Shown one piece after another: positions 1 through 11,324 of a stretch of 64,000 nucleotides of DNA. The stretch covers positions 89,382 to 153,381 of the forward strand of contig JAANBB010000055.1 in the NCBI GenBank assembly GCA_014621425.1, in the 5' to 3' direction. Numbering within the stretch: the first letter of the stretch is position 1; the number at the start of each line of letters is the position of its first letter. The notes under the pieces were generated by a model. The model was given only the letters and a program-made list of their open reading frames with translations. It was not told where the DNA came from and did not search any database. The DNA comes from Cylindrodendrum hubeiense. Lineage: Eukaryota > Ascomycota > Sordariomycetes > Hypocreales > Nectriaceae. The translations under genes were made by a program, and so were the position numbers.

Positions 1-127
1 GCCATCCGTGCTCTCTGTCGATAGTGATGAGCTGATACGAGCCCTTGTTGAACGAGAGTTCAGCAGCAGCACCCTGTTCCCCTGCCTCGGCTTGCCCTGC
101 CTGGGCTGTCTCAGTGGACGGTGCCAT
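1..127 (-). CDS. 5' end of an unrecognised gene, cut by the window edge
   Basis: An ATG at 127 (reading leftwards) opens a frame that stays open to the edge: 42 codons. It begins with an Ala/Gly/Glu/Gln-rich leader of about 25 residues and continues into a more ordered stretch reading AELSFNKGSYQLITIDREHG. The change from low-complexity leader to mixed hydrophobic/charged sequence looks like a real N-terminus. No family can be named from this little sequence, and an intron may follow beyond the edge. The G+C-rich DNA at 128-700 would be its leader and promoter. Long open frames on both strands there are best explained by base composition. Confidence 0.45.
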   Translation of the reverse strand, partial: MAPSTETAQAGQAEAGEQGAAAELSFNKGSYQLITIDREHGW

Positions 128-2280
128 GACACATGGCGGGGATACCTGGAGGCACGGGGATAGAGAGACACGGGGAGAGACACACACACGAGCGACACGG
201 ACACACGGATGCGTGTACGAGGTACCCGGTACCGCAGGTGAGGCGCAACTCTCCCTGAAAAGGCTGAAAAGGGCGACTCAGCCACCTCCGGCCCTGCCGC
301 CCCCAAAGCGCACGCGGAGTCCGTTGCCCGGAACCGAAACACCCGCACCTTCCCCACCTGACGAGCCCTCGATGGCTTCCGCCCGGCCGAGAGGGGCACA
401 GACCAGCCATCGGCATCACTCGGTTATCACGCCCATCTGGCTCCAGTTTCGCCCCCAGAACCTCCCCAGACACGCTGGCCCCAGACAGGATTCCAAATGG
501 CAGCGACCGCTCCTTACCCCGGGATCTGGTCGGCAATCCCTGGCGAATCACGGCGTCCGCAGGCGTTCCCCGACCTGCGAGCGCCCCTGCCCGGACACCG
601 ACCACCGACCGCCGAAGCGCCACCATCCTCGGACCCGCAGCTTGGGTTCGTTGAGCAGCGCTTTGTACTGTACTTGGGGTACATGGTCATCAACTGAGCA
701 GCCGTTCGATGGAGATTCCGGGGTAATCTGCCCAAATATCGAATTGGCATCTGCCGCCCTTGCCATGGGATGTGGGTGGGACCTGGGACCTGGGACCTGA
801 CACGAGAGGGCTGTTATCACAGCGGGGACCAGTGAGATTGACCGAGTGGGTAAGCCGTATTAATTGTACAGGGCCAATGGGTATTGCCATGGAGATCGTG
901 ATGCATTCCCATACCCATCTAGCAGGTGATTCCCTCTTCCTGATTGATCAAATGCATGTCATAGGGATCCATTTGGGTTCTCAATGCCAGGCACTATGTT
1001 CATCATTCCCAAGTCTTTCACCTATGCAGCATGTCTTCCCTTCTTGGTAAGATACTAAGACGACGGACAGAATCATCCTGGTGATCCTCGATATTGATCT
1101 TAGTGTGGTCACTGTCACTGCCAATGTTGACTCTATTCTGCTACAACTTTGGACCATCTCAAGTCTAGCCTATCAACAACCCTATCCTTTCATCCTTAGT
1201 TCATGGTTCGCTTATTATCGAGATGGCCCCACTCATATCTATCCATGTAACATTCTCTTGGTCGCCCATGGCCTTCATTTCCAGGATCAATTGCTGCGAG
1301 AATGTGTGCCCTATCTGATCGGTTGCAGTCATCATGACGTGAGAAGGTCGGTGTTCAAGACTAGACTAATCATCGCTGAGGAAATCACACCTTCGAGAGC
1401 TCTTCACTAGTTCAGTCTTCCCGTGCTGCTGATGTCGACCAAGCGCCTTGCCTAATCCTTATCTCAAGCAGTTGCACGGCTCCGTCACGGCTCCCCCGCA
1501 ACGACTATCGATCCATCGCACTTGGTCCCGCAGGGTCTTCACGGTTCGGCCCGCATCTCATATGCTCCATTGGCAGCTTCATCTTAGAATTCCCTCTAGT
1601 CGCTGTCCTTACTGGCTCCTCTCATACTAGTAATCCGGGGTGAACATCAAACACGGTCCACTCTATACAGATGCGGATCCGAACCTACTCTCCTACCAGC
1701 CCTACAGGGTTCCCATACCCTGGCACTTGTCAATGGATCGATGGAATATAGCGTTGTTTATAGTGTGCATGAACTTGCAGATATCCACGTGCGGGCGGAT
1801 TCTTGGTGTTTGCCGTTGATGGCCTCGTTCCCGATGCACCCATGCCACTTGTTCCAGCGACCAGGGTGATAAGGAATCGCATCAAAGTCGAAGCACGTGC
1901 TAGGACGTCATCGAATGCGCGAAATCTACATGTTTGCGATCAGTTACCAATGACCGGGTTCAGCTGTGGCGAGAAGCCCAAACCCACGTGCTGTGGTTGT
2001 ATCCGTTGCTGCGGCTTAGGGTCCCCTGCAACACGTGCGGACAGGAACAACGTTGAAGTGAGGGATTCCGGTTCAATTGTACATATATTGGCTATTTGGA
2101 TATTTTATCACTTGTATGGAATCACTGAATCGTTGTCAAGCCCCAAAATTGCCATGTGCTGGAACACATCATCAACTCCCTTCACCCGAGACCCACGCCC
2201 GCTCGCCCATCTTCAGCCAGAGTGATATTAGATGAAGTCGTTACACATTAAATTAAATTTCCCGATAAAAGCGCAGTATC
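128..2280. other. Gene-poor stretch, no supported gene
   Basis: Positions 128-700 are G+C-rich and open in several overlapping frames on both strands; none looks like a protein family. A short direct repeat of the type GGGACCT occurs three times in a row near 779-799. Between 800 and 2280 I see no coherent frame or splice pattern. It may contain promoters for the left-edge gene, or decayed sequence. Confidence 0.5.
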
Positions 2281-4249
2281 CTACATATCTGATCGTTCTA
2301 CATGAAGAAAAATGCCATGTGCGCCCAATCCCTCCACCCGGTCTCTCCGAACAGTTGCGACAGCGATTTGAACCGACCGCTCAATAGGGCTGCCGCCGCA
2401 AACAGCTACAGCAACATTACCGGAAACATTACCGATCGCTGTGCGCAAGAAGGCGGCAATATCTGGGCGCCCTTCGGTCTCCGTGATGGAGGAAGCGTCG
2501 TATGCGTACCCATCTTCTAGGCCAAGTTCCACCTCCTCCTTCAATAGCTGGCCATCCCTCTCGCTGCCAAGGGATTCACTTGAGTCTATCGAAAAGCGGT
2601 CTAGTTCTACGCTGTTCCCTCTTCCTCCGTGATGGGCCTCCGGCTCAATTAATCTCTCCCGGCTCTCGTTCGCTGGGCTTTCGTCTAGGTGAGCGGCGTT
2701 TCGGGCGCTCTTGGTGATAGCAACCTCGATTCGCACAGAAATGCCCATCTCCTTCGCCCTTGAAACCAATCGGGAAATCCGTTGAAGATAAGGTTCCACT
2801 TGTGCTTTTTGACGGGCGACGTAGAGGGCGCTGATCTTTCGCACCCGCCCCGGTGATTGCGACGTGAGCAGGTCTTCCAGAACAGGAGTCGTAAAGGAAG
2901 CGCCCGTTGATGCCCCGACCAACACCACGTTGTCGTACTGCCTCCAGGTTGGCACGGTACCATAGGGTCCTGCAAGGAGCACGCGCAAGGAGCCATCGCT
3001 GCCGCTGTTGTCTGCCTTCCGAGCCCAATTATTCAGCTCCCTTGTAAATCCACCTTTCGCCTTGAGTACCAGCTGGAGATCACGACTTGATGCTTCTAAA
3101 CTAGGTATATTAGAAATTGTGAATGGATGTGGGAACTGTCGAGGAAAGGTCGGTGACCAGATGAGAACGTGTTGGCCGGGCGTCCAGCTAAAGCCAACGT
3201 TGCGAATGGTGACGACAGTCAAGTCGCTATCGAAGGAATTGACCTGCGCCTGGTACGCATATCGGGTGGAAATGCCGGACGAAAGACGAAGGCGGATGTT
3301 CCGCCAGAGAGGGTTGGCTGATCGGGTGACGATATCGTATAGGAATACACCAACAGCACACCATATGCTAAACTGATGATGGTCGGGAACGTGAAGAAGC
3401 AGAAAACCCAACAATAGTACCACCGAGAGGATGTGCTGCAGGACAAAGAACTCGTATCGGAGTCGACGGAAAGGCGGTAATGTGGAAAGTAGCGTCCATA
3501 CCAGAACAGTCCAAGCAGCGAGTCCCCATTTTACCATGCCGACCGTCCTCAGCTCAGTCCAGAAGAAGTCTGCTGCAATCCACTCGGTGACGAAGAAACT
3601 CCCGTGGATAGTGGCGGAGAGAACGAAGATCCGCGACACCCAGCGATGGAACCAGTTGATTCTCTCATACGAGGAACCCAGGATGAGGCCGATGGGGTTG
3701 GTCCGGGCCGCGAGCAGGAAGGGCAACGACGTTTGCGTGGTAGTCACCCAGGCGGCGCGGAAGCCAAGACGCTCTATATAGTTGCCGTCATGCTTAATAG
3801 ACTTCCAGGTTAGGAGGAAGCTAATGAAGGCAGCGTATACGACGACTAGAAATGTCTTTCTCAATGGAAGCGCGGCCAACCAGAGAGGGCGGCTGCGGGA
3901 GAGAAATGAGCCGGATACGGCGGCGCGCGGGCCCTCGAACAATTTTTCAATTGTTGATACCGACGAGTCGAGGCCTGATCGCGACTCTCTCCTTTTTGTC
4001 CTGGGGATCAATCAGCGATGCGCGGGCTCATTGCAATGGAATGTGTACTGACCTCTGGCGGGCGATGAAGGCGGCGGCCAACCTGGCAATGAAGCCAGTG
4101 ATGAGGACCGCCGCGATAACATACCAATACAGCGATGCGAGCGCATGCTGCCGTACTGAATCCTCGCTTCCATGGCCATGGCCATGCTCCTCCTTGTCCC
4201 CATGCCCGTGCCCGTGCTCGTCGTCCCCATGCCTCGGAATGAAACTCAT
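2281..4249 (-). CDS. Ferric reductase, FRE/NOX family, with His-rich N-terminus
   Basis: Two exons, 4249-4053 and 4000-2281, joined across a 52-nt intron (GTCAGT donor, GCTGAT branch, CCCAG acceptor; phase 2); 638 residues. The protein should be an integral membrane flavohaemoprotein that passes electrons from NAD(P)H through FAD and haem to reduce metal chelates outside the cell. Visible parts: a His/Gly-rich leader (residues about 5-30, HGHGHG repeats), one N-terminal membrane segment, a central ferric-reductase membrane domain with haem-ligand-type histidines (for example in INWFHRW and FVLQHILS), an FAD-binding motif HPFTISN, and a C-terminal NAD-binding domain ending near CGG and MxxHxE-like sequence. 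Between the nucleotide-binding motifs lies a long polar, Ser/Glu-rich insertion. The first ATG in frame is at 4249. The His-rich leader could bind metal (inference). The exact substrate is not predictable. Confidence 0.9.
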
Positions 4250-5470
4250 GACGGCGCGGGCGGATCTCGCCGAGTCAGATTCCAAGTGACAGGGGTTCGA
4301 CGTGCCGTCGGGTTTGTTGCGGGTCGGGCCGTTTCAGCCCTCGTCGCGGGGAACCTCGTCGCGGGGAATCACGTCGAAATGATGTCAACTCTTCTCTCGA
4401 TGAGCTCGAGTGAGATTGATGATGATTGTCGAATTGAGATGAGGAGAGCTCAGCCTCCTCAGCTGAGTTAGCCGTAGTCGTCGACGCAAACGCCATTGGC
4501 TTACGTGATGGTCCGGAACCGGGCTGTCAATTGGCTAGCGAAGAAACCCTCTCAAATGGCCTCTTTCCGGTCTTGGCGCCGATTCGTAATGCATCACAAA
4601 GAGAAGATTGCAAAAGAGTTTTGCTATTTGCACACGTACAGGTTGATATTCGCACACAGATACAATTTTAGCACCTAAATCTTAGCTCCATTATGCGCAT
4701 ATGTATCCCTAACCTAAAGGCAGTTTTTTGACATTAGGGAATAAATACATAAAATAAAGTGCAGTATTAGGATAAATAAATGCGCATGATTAGCCTTCCT
4801 GGATTTCCTCTGTTCAAATTTCATATACGGTATATTACTGGTAATTATCTTGTAAAACAGTTGTACACGGGTGTGTGCGAATAGCAACACTCTTGCAAAA
4901 TTTAGAACAGTCAATGTTAACCAGCAAGATTGAGGGGTGACATGAGCATCGTGGGGTTCATTTCAGGCAGAGCGAATCGCATCTCACGACGGCTGCAAGA
5001 GAATAGAACCCATTCGAGAATCGTCAGTCGTCATGTATTTGTTATATAGATCAAGTCTAACGCTCATGTTTAGGAGGTGGAGTCTGACGATATCGACGCA
5101 GCCGACGACGCCAAACTTGGTAAGCCAATGAAGACACTACCAACCCCTTCTCCATTTAGCCATGTCCGCTCCCCTTGTTTGCTTCCTGTTATACTTTGAG
5201 CTGAATCCAAAAATCCACATCATGGTCATCATATTCCGATAACCACACAGGTGCTTAATTTCAAGCTTTGAGCTGCATAGCTGAAAAGCTTGTACTTGTA
5301 ACTATGACTGCAAAGCCCTCTCCAGAAAGGTATGAGTATCTGTTATTTCTCCTTCTCTTCACCCCCAAAACACACGTCTCAAACTTCGAGCTATTTCATC
5401 CCATCACATCCTTCTCATTCAACGCCAACTGCGATCCTTCACACTAAACATACTGCACGCGTAATCAGAG
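4250..5470. other. Intergenic region between divergent genes
   Basis: Shared upstream region of the ferric reductase (-) and the first F-box gene (+). Positions about 4640-4920 are A+T-rich and have no coding signal. Just upstream of the F-box start, pyrimidine-rich tracts (5340-5440) resemble a fungal core promoter or leader. No specific operator recognised. Confidence 0.5.
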
Positions 5471-7068
5471 ATGTCTAGGGACAGAACCTCCTGGGATTGT
5501 CTGCCTCCCGAGATTCGAAACGAGATCCTTGGTCTCCTGCCAGTTCTCGGCGGGAGATGCAGCCTGCTCGCGACCGTTTCCCGAGCTTGGCAATCAATTA
5601 TCGAGCCACGCAATTTTGCCGAGATCAGCCTGACGGTACCGCGCCTCGCCGACCTCAACTCTCAAGCTATTCTGTTCCGAAAGAGAAGCCATATTCGGTA
5701 TATCTGGTTTCGCGTGGAACTGAAGCACTACGATTGCAGCCAATGTGCTAACACTGACCGGGACCGTTGGGGTTTGGACAACATCGACAACCAATTCATC
5801 GCGGATGCGTTTGAAAGCTTGTTCACGACACTCAGCGCATGGGAGCCTCGCGGTGACTTGGTCCTCGATATCAGTGTCTACTCGCCCAGTGACAACCAGC
5901 ACTGGTTCAAGTACCTAAGCTTCTGCTCAGACACCGACCTAGGCGAGTGCCCGTCTCGCCGTGGACACGAACAAGGAACCACGCCGATAAATGACCCGGC
6001 TCATGGCTGGGTTGCTGGGCAGCAGTTCCTTGCTCCCGAATATCTCGCCATCGAACAGACATTCGACGAGATCATGGGCGAGGGGCCTTTCGACGACGAG
6101 GAACCCGAGATGCAGTGGTGGCGGGGTCTCCCCTTGGTACCCGTCGTCGGGGTCGTGCTCCTTCGCCAGCAGACCCGCCGACGATGGAAGCCGGTTGCGC
6201 TCGCCAACATGCTCACGCGGTTCCCCAACATGAAGGAGCTTTGTTACGAACCCTGGAGGGAGTGGGATGGAATTGAGATGCAAACCGATAAACGCAAGTG
6301 CTTGCCTGGCCCCTGGCGATTTAGTCGACGCAGCCGCTGACCAACCAGAATACAGGCAACCAGACGCTGATCGAATCTTTTCCTTTGACGAAATTGTGCA
6401 AGCTGACGATATTCGAGAACTTCAACGAGTCATACCCAGAAAGATATATCCAGTGTCCCGCTATCAGGGTGCCGAACCCGGCCGTGAGCCGGAAACTTGC
6501 CCACGCCAGCCTGCACTTCACGACGCTGTCCACCTCTTTCATGGCCGACGCCAGTTACTTCTTCGCAGCCCGTCAAGATTCATGGACGTGGGATAAGCTC
6601 ACTTTTCTGACGCTGACTTCGAGGGTCCTCACTGACGATGCGGACACCTTGGATATCAACAACATGCTTCGAGACGCCGCTGCCGCAGCGCTCAAGATGC
6701 CGAGACTTGACACGATGGAGTTATGGAACGGCAGGCGGGGTGTAGCAATGCTCTTTCGCTACCAGAGGGCTCTAGATGGGCAGTCGGTCATCATCACGGT
6801 ACGGGGGACGTCGGAGCTCGCTCTAGGGATTGCGACTACGCAAGCTTGGGATGTGGCCGCCCACCGGCATTGCCATGGCGGGGTCGTTGTACAAACCTCT
6901 TCGATCGATCCAGATGCGATTCAATGCCACGGCGATGCGATCCGCCAGCTGGGACTTTCGACTGAGGTCGCTAGGCCTGTCTCGTTGCGGCAAATCCTCA
7001 GCGAACATAGGTTTCGGGCGTGGGATCATCACCATCACCATCACCATGCAGAAGACCTGGTGCAATGA
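5471..7068 (+). CDS. F-box protein with GC-AG intron
   Basis: Exons 5471-6293 and 6356-7068; 511 residues. An N-terminal F-box is visible at about residues 7-50 (WDCLPPEIRNEILGLLP, then the SRAWQSIIEP-type second helix). The rest is a long fungal-type substrate-recognition region. By family knowledge it would act as the adaptor of an SCF ubiquitin ligase; the target is unknown. The 62-nt intron begins with GC, not GT: its donor is GCAAGT, with branch CTGAC and acceptor ACAG. Only this choice keeps phase (codon C|GC = Arg) and gives the continuous sequence TDKRNQTLIESFPLTKL across the junction. The C-terminus carries seven consecutive histidines (7027-7047), an in-frame CAY run. A second F-box gene follows 760 bp downstream on the same strand. 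Confidence 0.78.
6294..6355 (+). other. GC-AG intron in the F-box gene
   Basis: Donor GCAAGTG is a perfect U1 match except for C at +2. The branch-like CCGCTGACC lies about 20 nt before the CAG acceptor, and the length of 62 nt is normal for this window. GT alternatives nearby fall in the wrong phase or remove conserved-looking sequence. Confidence 0.7.
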
Positions 7069-7831
7069 TTGAGTCTTGATTTCAGCCAAGTCCAGTAATC
7101 GCACCTAACAGAACCCATTCAACTTACTTATCATCACACAGCTGCGAGATAAATACAGTCGCCCTCAGGTTGGAATCATGGAGATCCTCCTAGGTAACGT
7201 TCCTCGCTTCAGCATCTATTTACCTGTCAGCAGGATAACTGAGTGTCATATCAAGTGATGAGAATCTGTGACAACGTTCTTGTTGAGTTCCTATCGTACC
7301 CCGCTATTTCTCGTAAATACCTTCCGAAGTGACCTTGATGATCATTGTTTTGCATATTGCTGTGCCTTAGGCTACCGATCATTTCAATAGAGGGAACTCA
7401 GTCAGCTACGAGCATACTCTAGAGGTGTTTTCCATAGCCATTCACGTCGGTAGAGCCACTTCACTTGGTAATTGAGTCTCCGAGCGGCATGATACGAAGA
7501 TTTGGAAGGCCAACAGTTGCGATGAGAGGGTTAATTATTGACAGAAGCGTTGCCACCTATAACATAGCTGCATGGAGTTCGAGTCTCGCCATGAGTCATT
7601 CGGTGCTAGTAATCTTAAGAAGTAGACATAATTTGTTTGGCAGAGGACTTGGCGCTAGGGATGCCTCGATGAATAGCGGGGTAAGGCCTAGGGATGTGCT
7701 GCTCCCCGCCGAGATTATGGCTGAGCATTTCTTACTTTACCATGGTCCAATTTCTGCACCCAAGGAAACGACCAACACCAAACCGCCCATCACCTCACAC
7801 ATCCTAATTTTGCTTCCAGTTCATTGACAGT
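7069..7831. other. Intergenic region between the two F-box genes
   Basis: I see no coding signal. The 7465-7827 frame is an isolated low-quality open frame without family resemblance. The region ends in a short leader immediately before the ATG at 7832. Confidence 0.5.
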
Positions 7832-9171
7832 ATGGCTTTGACTCTGGAAGCCTGTCCAGACGACATTGTCGAGGCTATTGTCAAGTTGCTCCCCCTGGAA
7901 GCTATCTGCAATCTCCGCCTAACCTGTAAATCGCTGGCCACGAAGTCCTCTTGTCATTCTTCAAGACTTTCTTTAAATCAACATATGTCGAAATGAGAAC
8001 TACTGCTCTGCAGGCTTTTGCCCAGGGTGTCCAAGCCGGGGGGCTTCGATCTTTATTCCAGGAGTTGTATCTCATTGGTATCGCTCACGAGGTTAAAGAA
8101 TGGGAGCCTAAAACGGTTGATGATACGCATAGCGAGGAAGTGAGGAGGACGCAAGACGTCAATCTACTCCGCCAAGCTTTCGATGAGCTTAAAAAACACA
8201 GCAAAAGTGACAGCCTTCCATCACTCACGCTGAGGGTAGCAGTTGTCCGCAACGGCCAGAAACGAATTCTACCTGTTGATAAGAGAGGCGGAGCGAAGTC
8301 GAAGATCGTGTGGCAATGCACTATCCGCACATTTAACACGGCTCTGCAAGCGTTGGCTATGAGTAAATTGCAAATCAAGAATCTCAACCTGTTCAATGAT
8401 CCGGATCTTCAGCAATGCAGCATTGCCTGTGAGCAACTTGATGAAATCGACTGGAACAACCCCGGCCTTACCGAATCATTGGCAGCCCTCGAGTCACTAT
8501 CAATCAGCACCTGCACTCGAGTTGTCAAGTTTTACAAAGACTACTACGAGACTGATGACGAAAGTGAGCTAGCCACAAGCAGGAGTGCAGCCGAAAGACA
8601 AGCAGAAGCTGAAGATGCAAGTAACTTTGTCGGCCTTTCAAAACTGCTTTCGCTGTGTGCTGGACTTGAGAATTTAGAACTGCATTATCTCTATATTCGA
8701 CCGACTGGTGGCCCCAGTACGATTAGTCGATCCTGGGGAGAAAAGATTCTACAGCACGTGGTCGACCTTGAGAGGCTGCCCAACCTGAAGCGCTGCAGAC
8801 TTCGTGGATTCACTATTAGAGAGACGGACTTGCTCGAATTCATCAAGCGAACAAGAGTCCGCGACCTTTCTCTAGAAAGTATGCATATATATACTGGAAC
8901 GTTTGAGTCGATTATCAATTACTGCACGAGCAAGACCGCGGACATGACCAAGTTGTACTTGAACAGCTTGTTTGAGAGGGGGGATATGGTTCACTTTGTC
9001 GGCTGTGGAAGGTCTAAGGTCGGTCTTTTGCGTGATATTGAAAAGCTGGACAGAGAAGGCGAGAGTATCAGGGATCCAGTTAATTATCATGTCAGCCCTC
9101 CCGGGTTTATGGGGAGTCCTGTAACGGCTGAATGGAGACGGTTCTGTAGAGCAGAATATGAATCAAGATGA
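7832..9171 (+). CDS. F-box protein, probably frameshifted after the F-box
   Basis: The ATG at 7832 opens a clear F-box: CPDDIVEAIVKLLPLEAICN followed by LRLTCKSLATKSS (residues about 7-40). That frame runs into a stop soon after. The continuation, FFKTFFKSTYVEMRTTALQ, is in another frame (from about 7957) and runs uninterrupted to the stop at 9171. The boundary falls in the T-rich stretch TTGTCATTCTTC (7951-7962), with no room for an intron; one missing base would join the two frames. The body (about 400 residues) has leucine-rich stretches typical of fungal F-box substrate-binding regions (for example SLCAGLENLELHYLYI). Either the gene is a recent pseudogene, or the assembly lost one base. 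An alternative start at 7993 (MRTTALQ) would make a protein without an F-box. Likely role if intact: SCF ubiquitin-ligase adaptor. Confidence 0.7.
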
Positions 9172-9314
9172 GGGGGACGCTGTAGGGGATTACAACAGGC
9201 AGTGACTAGGCCGACCAGTCCAGGATGAGTATAACGGCGGGGCCAGATTAGCGACTAAGTTGAAAACAGCCAGTGGCGCATAGTGGAGCAGCCAGGGTGG
9301 AACATACCTAAGAC

Positions 9315-10716
9315 ATGACGTCCGCACCCTGGAAAATAATTACCAGACGGCATTCGTCGGCATTGAGGCAACCTTCATACCAGCTCCATCCCAGCTCCAT
9401 CCCAGCTCCCATCTGCGGCGTCAAAATGCCCACGCCCGCATCGCTACTACTGCTGACCAGACATCTCGACCTATTCCTGCCATTCTTCGACCTCACGGCA
9501 CCTCTATTCCCTCCAACTGGACCGACACAACAGGCTCAGGCCGACCCTCTAAGCTCCCAGACGTCGCATCGCTGCCTCCTTACCGATTCTTCCTCAGCTC
9601 TGCGCCCACAGCCACTGCCTACCGACGATTCTCCCGATGCAGTCAATAAGTTGCCCGAGTCGGGCTCGATCAATGCCATACTTCGCGCACACTGCCGAAC
9701 CAAGCTGTACGTCAAGCCCATCTACTGGACTTCTGACCAGCTGCGGTTGCTGGGCTGCCAGTTCTCCTTGAACGAACGGCCACCGAAGCAGAGACGCGAC
9801 ACTGCAGAACCGGACAATACACCACGCGTCGCCCAGGATAAAAAAGCTTCAAAAAGCCAGCCAAGCCGGGATCTCATTCGCGCAGCGAGGCAGATGTGCA
9901 CATTGTCCATTCCGGGGTTCAAGAGAGCTGCTATGCATGAACTCCTCGTTGCTCACGGTTTCCAATGCCAAAAGTAGGCCCCCGGCTCTGTCCCTGTCCA
10001 AATACCAATGCCCCTACTAACAAAATCTCAGATCTGATCAGTTGTCGTTCCGTTTCAGTCGCCGCACAGTCTGTAGCGTCCTGACAGACGGTGTTTGGTC
10101 GTTAAACACCGCCGCTCCGTCTCTGGCCTACATCGACCTCTACAATTTAGAATCTCTCCGCAAGAAGCGCATATGCCACTCTAAGGAGTCGACCAGAGGG
10201 AATCGTCCAGTTGCCGCGTTGAGAAAGAAGAAGCTGAGGCATCACAAGCCTTCAAACGACGCAGAAGACCCATACATCCTGGCAATTTTGATTGCCCTGG
10301 CTCAAGAGCAGCGGCGGATGCAGCAGAAGCAGCAGAAACAGCAGCAGAAGCAACAGAAACAGCAGAAACCGCAGAAACAACAGAAGCAGCCGAATGAGCA
10401 GAAGCAAAAGCAGCAGAAGCAAACCACGAGTGCGGGAGAGGAGGGTCACAAGGTCAGCCTCATCGGTGTTCGTTGGGCAAGTCCGCGGACCCTATATTTC
10501 TACACAGCTTGGATTCCCTCTACCTTCCTCGACAAGTTGGACCGCCCATCCCAATTTTCGCCGAGCCGTTCAATCTCGGTTTCATACCATGCCGTTTCTC
10601 TCATGGGACCCAAAGCTCCAGCCAACCTGCAAACGAGGTTACGCCGCCTACTTGATGATCATAAGCAACAGAGTACCATGGAGGGTTTGCGAACCGATGA
10701 CGTTAAACAGGGGTGA
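9315..10716 (+). CDS. Gln-rich fungal protein of unknown function
   Basis: Exons 9315-9973 and 10032-10716, joined across a 58-nt intron with a perfect CTACTAAC branch and CTCAG acceptor (phase 2, codon AA|A); 447 residues from the first ATG, or 410 from the ATG at 9426. The second exon holds DPYILAILIALAQEQ (10270-10314), then about 40 residues of mostly Gln/Lys encoded by CAG/CAA/AAG repeats (10318-10425). It ends in a mixed alpha/beta-looking segment (VSLIGVRWASPRTLYFYTAW). I associate that architecture with an uncharacterised Aspergillus/Penicillium family, but cannot name a function. No signal peptide or membrane segment is evident. The Q tract is repeat-prone and may vary between strains. 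Confidence 0.68.
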
Positions 10717-11324
10717 AAGAGAATGTACACTCCCGGAGTAGACCACACTGGCCTAGAAGCAGGTGTAAAGGAGCTGGGCCGAACTCCATTTCTGATACCC
10801 ACGAATATAATGACTTACGATAGATAGCCGTAGAAAATGTGTAATTACTAGAAATAATAGCATTTTAGATACCCGAAATTCTTCAAGCGCCTGTCCCATT
10901 GTTATCTACTCTCCTCTAAGTTGATATGCGTAGCTTCTGGGCTCTCGCCCGGCACTGGGAGGCTACCAGGGTCACATTCCGAGATCAGGTAAGGGCATCA
11001 ACCCGACAATCTTTCGAGCAACAACGAAATTCCGAGCCGACGACTCCATTTCACAAGCCAACGCTGGCAGTATATACTCTATAGCAGAACAGACCTAGGT
11101 TGCATACTTCCTTCCTCTGTAGGCGACACAAAAGATGGCAAAAGTGAGTATTATGGTGGCTTCAAAATGGCCTTGGGAGACTCTTTGACTTGGGTGTTTG
11201 CGACTGCCAATTTCACGATCATCTGGGACAACCCTACAAGGATTCCTGATATTGGGGAAGTGAGAAATTGATTTTCTCTGTATATATAAATTGCTATTTC
11301 TGGATGTATCGCATCTCACCTAGG
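10717..11324. other. Convergent intergenic region
   Basis: This lies between the ends of the Gln-rich gene (+) and the transporter (-). It presumably holds both 3' untranslated regions. No gene or repeat recognised. Confidence 0.5.

Noticed and set aside
111..820. Several overlapping open frames on both strands in G+C-rich DNA
   Set aside because: They overlap each other in opposite strands, have odd composition (Pro/Arg/Ser) and no domain. G+C-rich DNA with few stops explains them.
1081..1630. Possible short coding genes in the left intergenic region
   Set aside because: Frames are short, lack codon bias and splice partners, and resemble no family.
10252..10449. Minus-strand poly-leucine open frame
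   Set aside because: It is the antisense of the CAG/CAA glutamine tract in the real + strand gene.
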